In this document: piece after piece, positions 8,571-17,510 of the stretch
Layout: every line of letters starts with the position of its first letter
How positions within the stretch are numbered: position 1 is the stretch's first letter
Origin: Chitinophaga horti
GTDB taxonomy: Bacteria > Bacteroidota > Bacteroidia > Chitinophagales > Chitinophagaceae
DNA: 64,000 nucleotides
Assembly: GCF_022867795.2 (NCBI RefSeq)
Contig: NZ_CP107006.1
Coordinates: forward strand, 2,170,001 to 2,234,000
Direction: 5' to 3'
The notes under the pieces: model-generated
Seen by the model: the letters and a program-made list of their open reading frames with translations, nothing else
What the model was told of the DNA's origin: nothing
Databases searched by the model: none
Position numbers and translations under genes: made by a program

Positions 8571-10952
8571 CTAAAACTTAAAGTTCCAGGTGGCCGAAGG
8601 CAGCACCGGGAACAGCGAAACCTTGCGTCCTTTTAGCTGCAGCGTACCATCTGCCACGTTGCCTTTCTGGTAAAAATACATGAAATAGGGGTTCATCCTG
8701 CTATATACGTTGTACACCGAAAACGCCCAGCTACCTTGCACACGGTTATTGAACCGTTTCTTCTTCGGTGTATAAATGGCCGAAAGGTCCAGACGGTGGT
8801 AAGGCTCCATCCGGTAAGAGTTGATGCTGCCACTCTCCTGCCGAAGCACGCCTTCTATGAAATAGAACTTCTCCGGCAAAGTAGTCGTATTGCCCGATCC
8901 GAAAATAAACACGCCCGAAAAACTCCACCGTTCATTCTTGTCGTAAGTCGCTACCACGGCCAGGTCGTGCCGGCGGTCGTATTTGGCGGGGAACTTATTG
9001 CCATCGTTCAGGTCGGGGAACCGCCGCCAGGTCCAGGCCAGGGTGTAACCCAGCCAGCCGGTAAACTTGCCCTTGTTTTTTTTCACGAACACTTCTGCCC
9101 CATACGCCCAGCCCTTGCCGAACACGAAGTCTTCCTCCGGATCGGTGGTCGACGGCGTGTAACCTTCCCGGTATTCCACCTGGTTCTGCATGTCTTTGAA
9201 ATAGGCTTCTATAGAGGCTTCGTAATCGTTGTTGCTAAAGTTACGGAAGTAGCCGGCGGAGTACTGCCACGCGATCTGCGGCTTCACGCGGTAGGTACTC
9301 GGCACCCAGATGTCGGTCGGTAAAGAAGATCCGGCGTTGGTCACCAGGTGTATGAACTGGTTGTTGCGCGTCACCGATGCTTTCAGAGAGTTGGCGTTGT
9401 TCCAGGCGTAACGTACGATCACGCGTGGTTCTGGCCAGCCGTACGACCGGACAGGCACGCCCTTTCCCCAGCTGGTGCTGTCGAGTTTATTGCCATCTGT
9501 GTCGCGTTCGTAAGCGGTGTAAGGACCAATCTGCTGAAATCCGCTGTAACGCAAACCGGCATTGACTTTCAGGGTGGAGCTGATCTCCCAGTCGTCCTGT
9601 ATATACAACGCCGCTTCGTGCGCAAATTTCTTGTAAGTGTTATCGGGATTGAACGTCGTCGTATCCTGCACGCCGGAGATCGATGATGGACGAAACTGGT
9701 GGTAAATATAATTGCCCCCGAACTTCAGGTGGTGTTTGGAATTGAGGAAGTAATCGAAATCGAGTTTGGCGTTCAGGTCGCGGATGCCCGACTTCATGCG
9801 AATATTAAAGTCGCTCTGGCTGCCGGAAAACTCGAATTTATAGTCATTGTAGATCAGCGAAGTATTGGCGAACAGCTTGTTCGAAAACACGTGGTTCCAG
9901 CGCAAAGTCGCCGTGGCATTGCCCCAGGGAATGTGTGCATCGAACGCCCGCTCGCGGTTGTTGAAGGTAAATACGTCCTTTCCCATATAGGCGCTCACGT
10001 ACACGCGGTCTTTGTCCGAAAAGCGGTAATTGGCCTTGGCGTTGAGGTCATAAAAGTAGTAGCCGGACCCATAAAAGTCACTGTCTTTCGGGATGAAGGG
10101 TTTCGTGAGAATGTCCACATAAGTCCTTCTCGCCGACAACATAAACGACGACTTGTCCTGCTGTATGGGGCCTTGTATAGATAGCCTGGATGCAATTGCC
10201 CCCAGCCCCCCTTCTACTTCGAACGCCTTGTTATTGCCCTCTTTCATGCTCACATCCATCACAGACGATAACCGGCCGCCATAGTTGGCGGGCATGCCGC
10301 CCTTTATGAGTTTCACATCTTTAATGGCGTCTGCATTAAATATCGAGAAGAAGCCGAACAAGTGCCCGGTGTTGTAAACAGGCGCTTCGTCCAGTAAGAT
10401 CAGGTTTTGATCAGGGCCGCCGCCACGTACATAAAAACCGGCATTACCTTCGCCTGCAGCCTGCACGCCCGGCATCAGCTGCATCACCTTCAAAAGATCC
10501 ACCTCACCCATAAGGGCCGGCAGCTTTTTCATGCGGTCGGTGGAGAGCTGTATCGTGCCCATCTCCGTATTACGGATGTTCTGGTCGCGCCGCCTGTCCG
10601 TAATCACCACCTCTTTCCCCTGGATGGCGCCGGATTGCAGCGCTAAGTTCTGCTTCATGTCCTGGTGGAGGGTGACGGTCAGTTCCTGCGTGGAGGCGCC
10701 GATGTACGAGTACACCAGGATGTAGTCGCCTGCGGGTAGTGTAAGAGAATAGAATCCGTAGGCATTGGTCTGCGCCCCGGTGAGGGTGCCTTTCACCAAT
10801 ACATTCGCGCCGGGAATGGATTCGCCGTTGCGGGCATCGGTAATGTAACCGCTGATCGTGAATCTTTGCACAGATTGCGCCCCCGACCGCAGTACCAGCG
10901 CGGTCAGCAGAATGATAGAGAGTAAAATAAAGTGTGCCCGGCGGTTAAACAT
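8571..10952 (-). CDS. TonB-dependent outer-membrane receptor with carboxypeptidase-like N-terminal domain
   Basis: A signal peptide ending RSGAQS is followed by a beta-sandwich domain of the CarboxypepD_reg type (GYITDARNGESIPGANVLVKG, residues about 33-115). A plug (MKKLPALMGEVDLLKVMQLMPGV, YVRGGGPDQNLILLDEAPV) comes next, then a beta-barrel running to a terminal aromatic strand ATWNFKF. Such receptors import scarce ligands using TonB energy. It lacks SusC-style features and no SusD partner is present, so a polysaccharide role is not supported. It lies 51 bases after the DUF3347 lipoprotein gene on the same strand and may share its transcript. The ligand is unknown; a metal complex is a guess from that neighbour. 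Confidence 0.9.
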   Translation of the reverse strand: MFNRRAHFILLSIILLTALVLRSGAQSVQRFTISGYITDARNGESIPGANVLVKGTLTGAQTNAYGFYSLTLPAGDYILVYSYIGASTQELTVTLHQDMKQNLALQSGAIQGKEVVITDRRRDQNIRNTEMGTIQLSTDRMKKLPALMGEVDLLKVMQLMPGVQAAGEGNAGFYVRGGGPDQNLILLDEAPVYNTGHLFGFFSIFNADAIKDVKLIKGGMPANYGGRLSSVMDVSMKEGNNKAFEVEGGLGAIASRLSIQGPIQQDKSSFMLSARRTYVDILTKPFIPKDSDFYGSGYYFYDLNAKANYRFSDKDRVYVSAYMGKDVFTFNNRERAFDAHIPWGNATATLRWNHVFSNKLFANTSLIYNDYKFEFSGSQSDFNIRMKSGIRDLNAKLDFDYFLNSKHHLKFGGNYIYHQFRPSSISGVQDTTTFNPDNTYKKFAHEAALYIQDDWEISSTLKVNAGLRYSGFQQIGPYTAYERDTDGNKLDSTSWGKGVPVRSYGWPEPRVIVRYAWNNANSLKASVTRNNQFIHLVTNAGSSLPTDIWVPSTYRVKPQIAWQYSAGYFRNFSNNDYEASIEAYFKDMQNQVEYREGYTPSTTDPEEDFVFGKGWAYGAEVFVKKNKGKFTGWLGYTLAWTWRRFPDLNDGNKFPAKYDRRHDLAVVATYDKNERWSFSGVFIFGSGNTTTLPEKFYFIEGVLRQESGSINSYRMEPYHRLDLSAIYTPKKKRFNNRVQGSWAFSVYNVYSRMNPYFMYFYQKGNVADGTLQLKGRKVSLFPVLPSATWNFKF

Positions 10953-11003
10953 ATGTCGGGGAAATTAAGCAAGTGTTCCCAGCAAAAACAACGGTGATAT
11001 CGG

Positions 11004-11588
11004 TTATTGGTAACGCAGCGTGTCGGTTACAGCGCCGCAGGTAAGCATTTCGTCGCCGAAATATGGGTTACGGATCTCCGTTTGGTCGCTCAGCCAGTAA
11101 GCGCCCTTATCGTCGAAGGCCATCGGGCAGTATTGACGGTAAACCGTTTGTCCCTTCAGGCCGGTCGCTTTAATGAGGTCGAACAGCATATCCGACACCA
11201 TCTGGTAAGATGCCCGTTTTTTCTCTAGGTCCGTTTCGCCCATCAGGCCCGTCAGTTCCGCACTAATGTCGCCCGTGGTAGACTTCACCAATGTAAAAAT
11301 GGCTGAGTCGGAACGGAGTACGTCCACCGGCAAACTGTCGATGCTACTTTTTAAGGAAAGGGCCGCGTCGTTGGCTTTGATCGTATTGGCTGCCACGAGC
11401 GATCCGGAAAGATGGTAGTAGTTAGTCAGCGCCCCCTTCAACGAATCGTAAAACACGCCGGGGTACGGCGCCTGGAAGGCCGCTTGTTCGTCAGCCGCTG
11501 CCGTTTCACCCGTTTTACCTTGCTGCTGGCACGCCGACATCGTCAAAAGCCCTGCTACTGCCGCCAATCCTAAAAGTTTCAATCCCAT
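11004..11588 (-). CDS. DUF3347-family lipoprotein
   Basis: The 194-residue protein starts with a lipoprotein signal peptide ending LLTMSAC. The mature part is helical and ends in the family hallmark: YCPMAFDDKGAYWLSD, EIRNPYFGDEMLTCG. Proteins with this tail often lie beside copper or heavy-metal efflux genes, and the paired Cys/Met residues would suit soft-metal binding, but that is inference. I chose ATG 11588 because it opens on the signal peptide; an upstream in-frame Met would add 28 unlikely residues overlapping the promoter. It probably leads an operon with the TonB receptor. Confidence 0.85.
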   Translation of the reverse strand: MGLKLLGLAAVAGLLTMSACQQQGKTGETAAADEQAAFQAPYPGVFYDSLKGALTNYYHLSGSLVAANTIKANDAALSLKSSIDSLPVDVLRSDSAIFTLVKSTTGDISAELTGLMGETDLEKKRASYQMVSDMLFDLIKATGLKGQTVYRQYCPMAFDDKGAYWLSDQTEIRNPYFGDEMLTCGAVTDTLRYQ

Positions 11589-11604
11589 TTCCTTACGTTT
11601 GGAA

Positions 11605-11612
11605 CAAAGATA
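11605..11612 (-). promoter_or_regulatory. Probable -7 element (TATCTTTG) before the DUF3347 gene
   Basis: On the minus strand TATCTTTG matches the Bacteroidota -7 consensus TAnnTTTG and lies 16 bases before the start codon, giving a very short leader. No good -33 TTTG is seen at 19-21 bases, so this is only half a promoter by sequence. Confidence 0.45.
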
Positions 11613-11654
11613 TATAAAAATAATGGCTGTGTTACCGCCTTCTGCTTCCTTCCC

Positions 11655-12055
11655 CAGCCCCCGTTGTGTCACTCACTTCAACGGCATGGCTACTATCGGC
11701 ATGTAGGCTAGTTTCATGACCTACCCCTGTCTTGTAAACCTTAATCCGGATTATCTCACAAGGGTGTAAACCTATTTTAGGACGTGACGACAGGGCTCCT
11801 TCAGGGATACTCAACCATCACCCAACCATCACCCAACCATCACCCGACCATCCGAAGGAGTGTCGGTCCGGCTGAGCTAAAGTTGCCCGATCCTCCCAGG
11901 ATCGTTCGTGCATCCTTGCTATCGGCTGCTGTAATCCTGCTGTGGCAGTGAGGTTTCAGCAGGGTGACAGCAAGGATCCTCGAAGGATCCACGAAGGATG
12001 GTCGAAGGGTTGATTAGGGAACCAGGCGGTGCAGTGAGTGACACAACGGCGGCTG
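11655..12055. repeat. 401-bp palindromic intergenic element with terminal inverted repeats
   Basis: The ends (11655-11676 and 12034-12055) are 22-bp inverted repeats with one mismatch, including 16 perfect bases (CCGTTGTGTCACTCAC). Inside are a perfect hairpin GATCCT-CCC-AGGATC (11889-11903), a 9-bp pair ATCCTTGCT/AGCAAGGAT (11912-11920 and 11969-11977), and several GAAGGATG-like motifs in both orientations. It has no coding frame that looks real. The layout resembles a miniature inverted-repeat element or a large structured spacer. No target-site duplication was visible. It separates two divergent promoters. Confidence 0.6.
11812..11855. repeat. 11-bp tandem repeat (CAACCATCACC)
   Basis: Three exact copies of CAACCATCACC are followed by a decayed fourth copy. 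The array sits inside the palindromic element. The 11-bp period is the same as in the array at 42660-42802, although the unit sequence differs. Confidence 0.85.
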
Positions 12056-12100
12056 AAACAAATTCCCATGGCTGATTTAACTACCTTTTCACTCGCCCGG

Positions 12101-12131
12101 TTTGCCAAGCCGGACTGAAATAGTAACTTTG
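12101..12131 (+). promoter_or_regulatory. Bacteroidota-type promoter for the ABC-F gene
   Basis: TTTG (12101-12104), 19 bases, then TAACTTTG (12124-12131) is a full match to the -33/-7 consensus. The expected start of transcription is about 20 bases before the ABC-F start codon. Confidence 0.75.
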
Positions 12132-12158
12132 ACAGTTTTTTAATCTATACGACGACTT

Positions 12159-14135
12159 ATGCTGTTAGCATTACAGGATGTAACCTTTGAGTTTGGGGCC
12201 AGGACCATCGTTCGGAACGCTTCCTGGCACATTGTGCCCGGCGACCGGGTGGGCCTTATCGGCATGAACGGAACGGGCAAATCGACACTGCTCAGAATTA
12301 TTAATGGCGAATACTCTATTTCAGGCGGAAGCCTTAATAAAGCCAAAAACTTATCGCTCGGCTTCTTTAACCAGGACCTGCTCAGCTTCGAGTCCGACGA
12401 CTCGATCCTCGAAGTGGGCATGATGGCTTTTGGAGAAGCCCTGAAGGTGGAAAAGGACCTCGAGCGCCTGGTGGCGGAAATGGAACATAACGAAAGCGAG
12501 GCGTTGCTGAACGAGTACAGTGACAAACTGCACCTCTTTGAAACGCTGGACGGTTATAACATGCGCAACAAATCGGCGCAGGTGCTGGAAGGCCTCGGCT
12601 TCAGCACGGCCGACCTGGAAAGGCCTTACAGCCAGTTCTCGGGTGGCTGGCGTATGCGTGTGCTCCTTGCACGCCTCATCCTGCAGCACCCGGACGTGCT
12701 GATGCTTGACGAACCTACGAACCACCTTGACCTTCCCTCTATCGAATGGCTGGAAAGGTACCTGCAGACGTACGACGGCGCGGTGATCATTGTATCGCAC
12801 GACCGTTTCTTCCTGGATAAGATGGTAAATAAAGTGGTGGAACTGTACCAGCAGGAGTTGCATCACTATGCGGGCAACTACTCTAACTACGAAGTGGAGA
12901 AGGACATGCGCCGCGAGCTGCAGCAGCGGGCTTACGAGAACCAGCAGGACTACATCCGCCAGCAGGAACGGTTTATCGAACGCTTTAAGGCCAAAGCCTC
13001 TAAGGCGGCGCAGGCACAGAGTGTGATGAAGCGGCTTGACAAGATCGAACGTATCGAACAGGTGGATAGCGGTCCTTCCAAGATCCGGATCAACTTTTCG
13101 GTGGACAAGCAGCCGGGTAAGATCCTGCTGACCTTGAGCGACGTATCAAAGAGCTTTGGCAAGATCGAAGTATTGAATCATACCGGCGCGGAAATTAATC
13201 GTGGCGACAAGATAGCCCTCATCGGGGCGAACGGTAAGGGTAAGTCTACCCTGCTGCGCATCATTGCAGGTACCGAGCCGGTAAGCGGTGAACGTATTCC
13301 CGGACATAACGTGGTCACCAGTTTCTACGCGCAGCACCAGCTGGAGTCGCTGAACCTGGACTACGAGATTCTCGATGAGTTGAAAACCAGCGGTAGTGGC
13401 CGTTCTGAAATGGAACTCCGCTCCCTCCTGGGTTGCTTCCTGTTTAACGGGGACGATGTATTTAAAAAGATCCGCATCCTTTCCGGTGGTGAGAAAGCGC
13501 GTGTGGCATTGGCTAAGACGATCATCAGTCAGGCCAACTTCATGCTGCTGGATGAGCCCACGAACCACCTTGATATGTTATCGGTTCAAATGCTGATCGA
13601 TGCATTGAACAAATACGAGGGTAGTTTCGTTCTTGTATCGCACGACCGTTATTTCGTGAGCCAGACCGCCAACAAGATCTGGGAAATCGTGAACGGCGAG
13701 ATCAAAGAGTTTAAAGGTACCTACGCTGAGTGGGAAGAGTATAAGAAACGCCAGGCGCAACGTGAAGCACAGGCGCAGCAACAGGCTGCGGCGGAGAAGA
13801 AAGCGGCCAGCGCGAACGAGCAGGTGAAGAAGGCGGCAGCGCCTCCTCCGGCACCGGTAAAAGGCGCCGGCGCCATCGATAAAGAAGCGCAGAAGGAGTT
13901 GCAGAAGCAGCAGAAACAATTCTCGCAGATAGAATCGCAGCTCGCCAGTCTGAAAACCCGAAAAGGCAAACTGGAAGAAGAAATGGGCGATCCGGCCACG
14001 TATGCCGATCCGAAGAAGTTTAAGAGCTGCGAAGAGGAATACGCGCACGTAGGTAAAGAGCTCGACCGGGTGAACCAGCAATATGAAAAGGTGTTTGAAG
14101 CCATCATGGAGCTGGAAGCTAAACTGGGTAACTAG
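12159..14135 (+). CDS. ABC-F family ATPase (ribosome-associated, Uup-like layout)
   Basis: The 658-residue protein has two ABC domains and no membrane segment, as in ABC-F factors that act on the ribosome. The first domain has Walker A GMNGTGKST, signature FSGGW and Walker B LMLDEPTNHLD. The second has GANGKGKST, LSGGEKARVALAK and LLDEPTNHLD. Between them lies the charged linker (RELQQRAYENQQDY). After the second domain comes an Ala/Lys/Pro-rich stretch and a coiled coil of about 75 residues, similar in position to the DNA- or RNA-binding tail of Uup. Which ABC-F subfamily it belongs to, and whether it protects against an antibiotic, cannot be decided. A two-component pair follows 11 bases later. 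Confidence 0.93.
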   Translation: MLLALQDVTFEFGARTIVRNASWHIVPGDRVGLIGMNGTGKSTLLRIINGEYSISGGSLNKAKNLSLGFFNQDLLSFESDDSILEVGMMAFGEALKVEKDLERLVAEMEHNESEALLNEYSDKLHLFETLDGYNMRNKSAQVLEGLGFSTADLERPYSQFSGGWRMRVLLARLILQHPDVLMLDEPTNHLDLPSIEWLERYLQTYDGAVIIVSHDRFFLDKMVNKVVELYQQELHHYAGNYSNYEVEKDMRRELQQRAYENQQDYIRQQERFIERFKAKASKAAQAQSVMKRLDKIERIEQVDSGPSKIRINFSVDKQPGKILLTLSDVSKSFGKIEVLNHTGAEINRGDKIALIGANGKGKSTLLRIIAGTEPVSGERIPGHNVVTSFYAQHQLESLNLDYEILDELKTSGSGRSEMELRSLLGCFLFNGDDVFKKIRILSGGEKARVALAKTIISQANFMLLDEPTNHLDMLSVQMLIDALNKYEGSFVLVSHDRYFVSQTANKIWEIVNGEIKEFKGTYAEWEEYKKRQAQREAQAQQQAAAEKKAASANEQVKKAAAPPPAPVKGAGAIDKEAQKELQKQQKQFSQIESQLASLKTRKGKLEEEMGDPATYADPKKFKSCEEEYAHVGKELDRVNQQYEKVFEAIMELEAKLGN

Positions 14136-14146
14136 CATTATCATTT

Positions 14147-14833
14147 ATGCAGAAAATACTGGTAGTTGAAGACGAAGTGAAAGTAGCCAATGCCGTGAAA
14201 AAGGGGTTGGAGGAGAATGGCTTTGAAGTAGACGTGGCATACGACGGCCGCATGGGCAAAGGCCTGGCAGCCGGCGGTAAATACGATCTCGTTATTCTTG
14301 ACCTGAACCTGCCGCACGCCAATGGCTACGAACTTTGTGAAGTGATCCGCAGCCGCAACGCCAAAGTGCCCATCATCATGCTTACCGCCCTCGGTGGTCT
14401 CGATGATAAGATGCAGGCCTTTGACCTGGGGGCGGACGACTACCTCGTAAAACCTTTTGATTTTCGTGAACTGTTGGCGCGCATCCGGGTATTCTTAAAA
14501 CGGATGGGCGCCGAAGTTGCGACCGGGGCGGGTAACCGTCTCGTTATCGCCGACCTGGAAATCGATCGTGAAAAGAAAGACGTGATCAGGGCCGGCAAAA
14601 AGATTATGCTTACCGCCAAGGAATACCAGCTGCTGGAGTTCCTGGCGCTGAACAAAGGCAAGGTGATCTCCAAACTCACCATCGCCGAAAAGGTATGGGA
14701 TATCGACTTCGATACAGGTACCAATGTGATAGAAGTGTACGTAAACTTCCTCCGCAAAAAGATCGATAAAGACTTCGATACTAAACTGCTGCATACCAAA
14801 ACAGGCATGGGTTACTACCTGGCCGAAGAGTAG
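14147..14833 (+). CDS. OmpR/PhoB-family response regulator
   Basis: The N-terminal receiver has the acidic pair near EDE, phospho-acceptor D52 in LVILDLNLPHANG, the conserved T in MLTALG and the K in LVKPFDF. The C-terminal winged-helix domain (IMLTAKEYQLLEFLALNKGKVISK, ending TGMGYYLAEE) binds DNA. It therefore controls transcription when phosphorylated, presumably by the kinase whose gene begins two bases downstream. The gene starts 11 bases after the ABC-F gene and may share its promoter. Target genes are unknown. Confidence 0.95.
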   Translation: MQKILVVEDEVKVANAVKKGLEENGFEVDVAYDGRMGKGLAAGGKYDLVILDLNLPHANGYELCEVIRSRNAKVPIIMLTALGGLDDKMQAFDLGADDYLVKPFDFRELLARIRVFLKRMGAEVATGAGNRLVIADLEIDREKKDVIRAGKKIMLTAKEYQLLEFLALNKGKVISKLTIAEKVWDIDFDTGTNVIEVYVNFLRKKIDKDFDTKLLHTKTGMGYYLAEE

Positions 14834-14834
14834 C

Positions 14835-16208
14835 ATGAAGATCAAATTCAAAATAGCGCTTTATTATACGGTTACCGCGACCGTATTACTCGTTACATTC
14901 GCTACCCTCGCCTATTTTCTCTCCGTTAAAGAACGCCGCCAGGAGTTCCAGGACCGCCTCGAATACCGCGCCCGCTCCGTAGCCAGCGTACTCGAAGAAG
15001 GCATCCGCCAGGAAACCCAGTTGCTCAAGAAGCTGGAGGAAACCTCCTTCCAGGACCTGTACCGCGAAAGCATCGTGGTATATAACCATAACAATGATGT
15101 GGTGTACTCCAGTCAGCGCGACACCGCCATCAGCATCAAGATTGATATATTGAAGTTCATTCGTCGCGGCGGCGTGTATCACTTCGAACGGGATAACCTG
15201 GAGACCGTGGGCATCTATCACGACAAGGGCAAAGAACCGCTTGTAATCATTGTTTCCGCGCTCGACAAATACGGCCTGAGTTTCGTCGCCAGTCTCCGGC
15301 AAATACTATTGATAGAACTGGCTATCTCGGTGATACTGCTCGTCGGCATCGCTTACCTCTTCGCCCGCAAAATGATGCAGCCCGTTAACCGGCTGGTGCA
15401 GGAAGTGAACAGCATCAACGCCAATAACCTGCAGGACAATCGTGTAACCATTACCGGTAAGGACGAAATAGCCTCGCTGGGCGGTAACTTCAATACCATG
15501 CTGCAACGCCTGAGTAACTCCTTCGACTTGCAGAAAAGCTTCGTGAGCAACGCCTCGCACGAGCTGCGTACCCCGCTGGCGTCGATGATCAGCCAGTTGC
15601 AGGTAACCTTGTCGCGCTCCCGCACGCCCGAAGAATACGAGCAAACACTCCACTCTGTTCTGGAAGATGCCGAGAACCTCTCCGACCTTACCAACGGCCT
15701 GTTACAACTCGCCCAGTCTGATATGAACCAGTCCCAGTCGTTGTTTCGCCCCGTACGCATCGACGAACTGTTACTGGAACTTCCCAACCTCATTAAACTC
15801 AAACAGAAAGGCAGCGCCCGCGTGGAGATCAACTTCGGCGACATACCGGACAACGAGGCCATGGTGACCTGCAACGGCAACGAAAGCCTGCTGAAAGTAC
15901 TGTTTCTCAACCTGGTCGACAACGCCTGCAAATTCTCCCCCGATAACGCCGCTGCTGTCACCATTCACACCGAACCCGGCCAGATCGTGGTTGCCGTGCG
16001 GGACAACGGTATTGGCATCCCCGCAGAAGAGATCAGCAAAGTATTTGAACCCTTTTACCGCGCGCAGAATGCTGCGGCCATGCGTGGGCATGGGTTGGGT
16101 TTGTCGATCTGTAAACGTATTGTCGGTATTCACCATGGCGTGATTAGTGTGGAGGCGAAGGTGGGTGAAGGGACGACGTTTGAGGTGAGGTTGCCGGCGG
16201 TGGGGTAA
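14835..16208 (+). CDS. HisKA-type sensor histidine kinase
   Basis: The 457-residue membrane kinase has two helices (residues about 7-27 and 155-176) enclosing a periplasmic sensor of about 125 residues. A HAMP linker (RKMMQPVNRLVQEVNSI) follows. The HisKA domain carries NASHELRTP with phospho-acceptor H242. The ATPase domain has N box LVDNACKFSP, G1 DNGIGIP and G2 GHGLGLSICKRI. It should phosphorylate the OmpR-type regulator encoded immediately upstream. The sensor has no motif I recognise, so its signal is unknown. Confidence 0.95.
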   Translation: MKIKFKIALYYTVTATVLLVTFATLAYFLSVKERRQEFQDRLEYRARSVASVLEEGIRQETQLLKKLEETSFQDLYRESIVVYNHNNDVVYSSQRDTAISIKIDILKFIRRGGVYHFERDNLETVGIYHDKGKEPLVIIVSALDKYGLSFVASLRQILLIELAISVILLVGIAYLFARKMMQPVNRLVQEVNSINANNLQDNRVTITGKDEIASLGGNFNTMLQRLSNSFDLQKSFVSNASHELRTPLASMISQLQVTLSRSRTPEEYEQTLHSVLEDAENLSDLTNGLLQLAQSDMNQSQSLFRPVRIDELLLELPNLIKLKQKGSARVEINFGDIPDNEAMVTCNGNESLLKVLFLNLVDNACKFSPDNAAAVTIHTEPGQIVVAVRDNGIGIPAEEISKVFEPFYRAQNAAAMRGHGLGLSICKRIVGIHHGVISVEAKVGEGTTFEVRLPAVG

Positions 16209-16210
16209 TA

Positions 16211-16244
16211 TCACTCATGCTGGCTTTTGCGCCGGAATGAGTGA
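16211..16244. terminator. Inverted repeat between convergent genes
   Basis: TCACTCAT pairs with ATGAGTGA around a partly paired centre (CTGG/CCGG). There is no good T run, so this is a weak or factor-dependent terminator at best. It lies between the kinase stop and the leftward tail-fibre-like gene. Confidence 0.4.
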
Positions 16245-16252
16245 CGGATATG

Positions 16253-17352
16253 CTATCTGGATGCTTGTAATTGCTTCACTTTTTCTTCCAGTAAGAGGCG
16301 TGCTTTGTGTTCTTCGATAAGGTACAAAGTCAATTCTTCCACTTTCTCAAGGAGCTTTTTATTGATTTCTCCCAGATCGTGTCCATCGGCCGTTATTTCC
16401 TTCGCCGAAGGAACGCCGGGCAAGTGTTTCTCCCTGTTTACAAAGCGCTCCAATTCTGAAAGCGACGGTCTTTTGTGGGATGCTTGAAAGACGTAGTCAG
16501 GCCAGCCGGTTGTCGTTACCTTCACCTTTTTAGCAGTGATTGTACCTGCTACGGCAAGTTTCGATTGCGGGTCAGCCGTGCCTATACCTACGTTACTTTG
16601 CGGCTGCATTGACATGACTACATGTCCTGGCGATGTAATATTGAGGAATAATCTGTTGTTCGCGCCTGTCACATTCGACTCGAGATCGAGATATCCCTCA
16701 TTGCTGCCCCGAATCCTGCCACCGTGTTCGCCACCGAAGAGTGTTAGGTGATTGTAAGCGTTGCCAAAAATGGCAGCGACGTGCTGATTATTCAATGTGC
16801 TCACCGAGGCAACGTGTAATGGAGCGAGTGGAGCGTTGATACCGATGCCTACTTTTCCGGAAAAGGTATTTAGGTACGGGACCTCGAAAGTTGGTGAGGA
16901 CAGGCTTATCAAAGCCTCATCAGCGACCGTCCAACCGCTGAATGCCGCGGCGGGCGTTAACATCCCTACTTCAAATGCCTTTATATGGAATCGCTGATAA
17001 TAATCTTTGGAGTTAATAAATATCACTACTTTACCTCCCTCGTTTGCGAGGTACACTGGGGAGTGTAGGCACCAGCACTTGAAATGGACGAGTTTACAAA
17101 AGCATTGCTGTAGATGTAAAACGTGAGTGTAAGTTGTATTGGTGCTCCGGTGCCATAATTGTAACCTTCTATCATGATTGTCGGCATGACTGATCCATTC
17201 TGAAATGTAATATTTGTCTTGATCTTTACACCATGTTGCGGCGTGCCGTTGGCATAGTAATCCAATACATCTACATAGCCGGCATCCTGTGCGTTTACTG
17301 TTTGCAAACAGGCAATGCATAAGGCTAACAAAAGAAATATTTTCTTTAGCAT
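16253..17352 (-). pseudogene. Frameshifted secreted protein with tail-fibre/S74-like C-terminus
   Basis: A signal peptide (LLLALCIACLQTVNAQ) and about 75 following residues read in one frame from ATG 17352. The frame then hits a stop after AYTPQC. The natural continuation (VYLANEGGKVVIFINSKDYY onward) lies in another frame and runs to 16253. The switch sits at a run of four C on the coding strand (17058-17061). Adding one C gives a single frame of 366 residues. The C-terminal part has repeated VGIGTADPQSKL and WPDYVF motifs and a terminal coiled coil. This is typical of Bacteroidota surface proteins that resemble phage tail-fibre or S74-peptidase chaperone regions. It could be a true mutation, a slippage-switched gene or a sequence error. 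Confidence 0.8.
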
Positions 17353-17510
17353 AAGGGATAATTTTATAGCGGGTTAATGGTTTAACGTAGCTAAAGTAGG
17401 TAATTCACCGTGTTATTCCTTCTCCCCCATTTTAATTTCTTTTTAATCCTGCTTAAAGCCCCCTTTAATCTGCATGTGCCAACTTTGTACCAGCAACGAA
17501 TACAGGAGGC

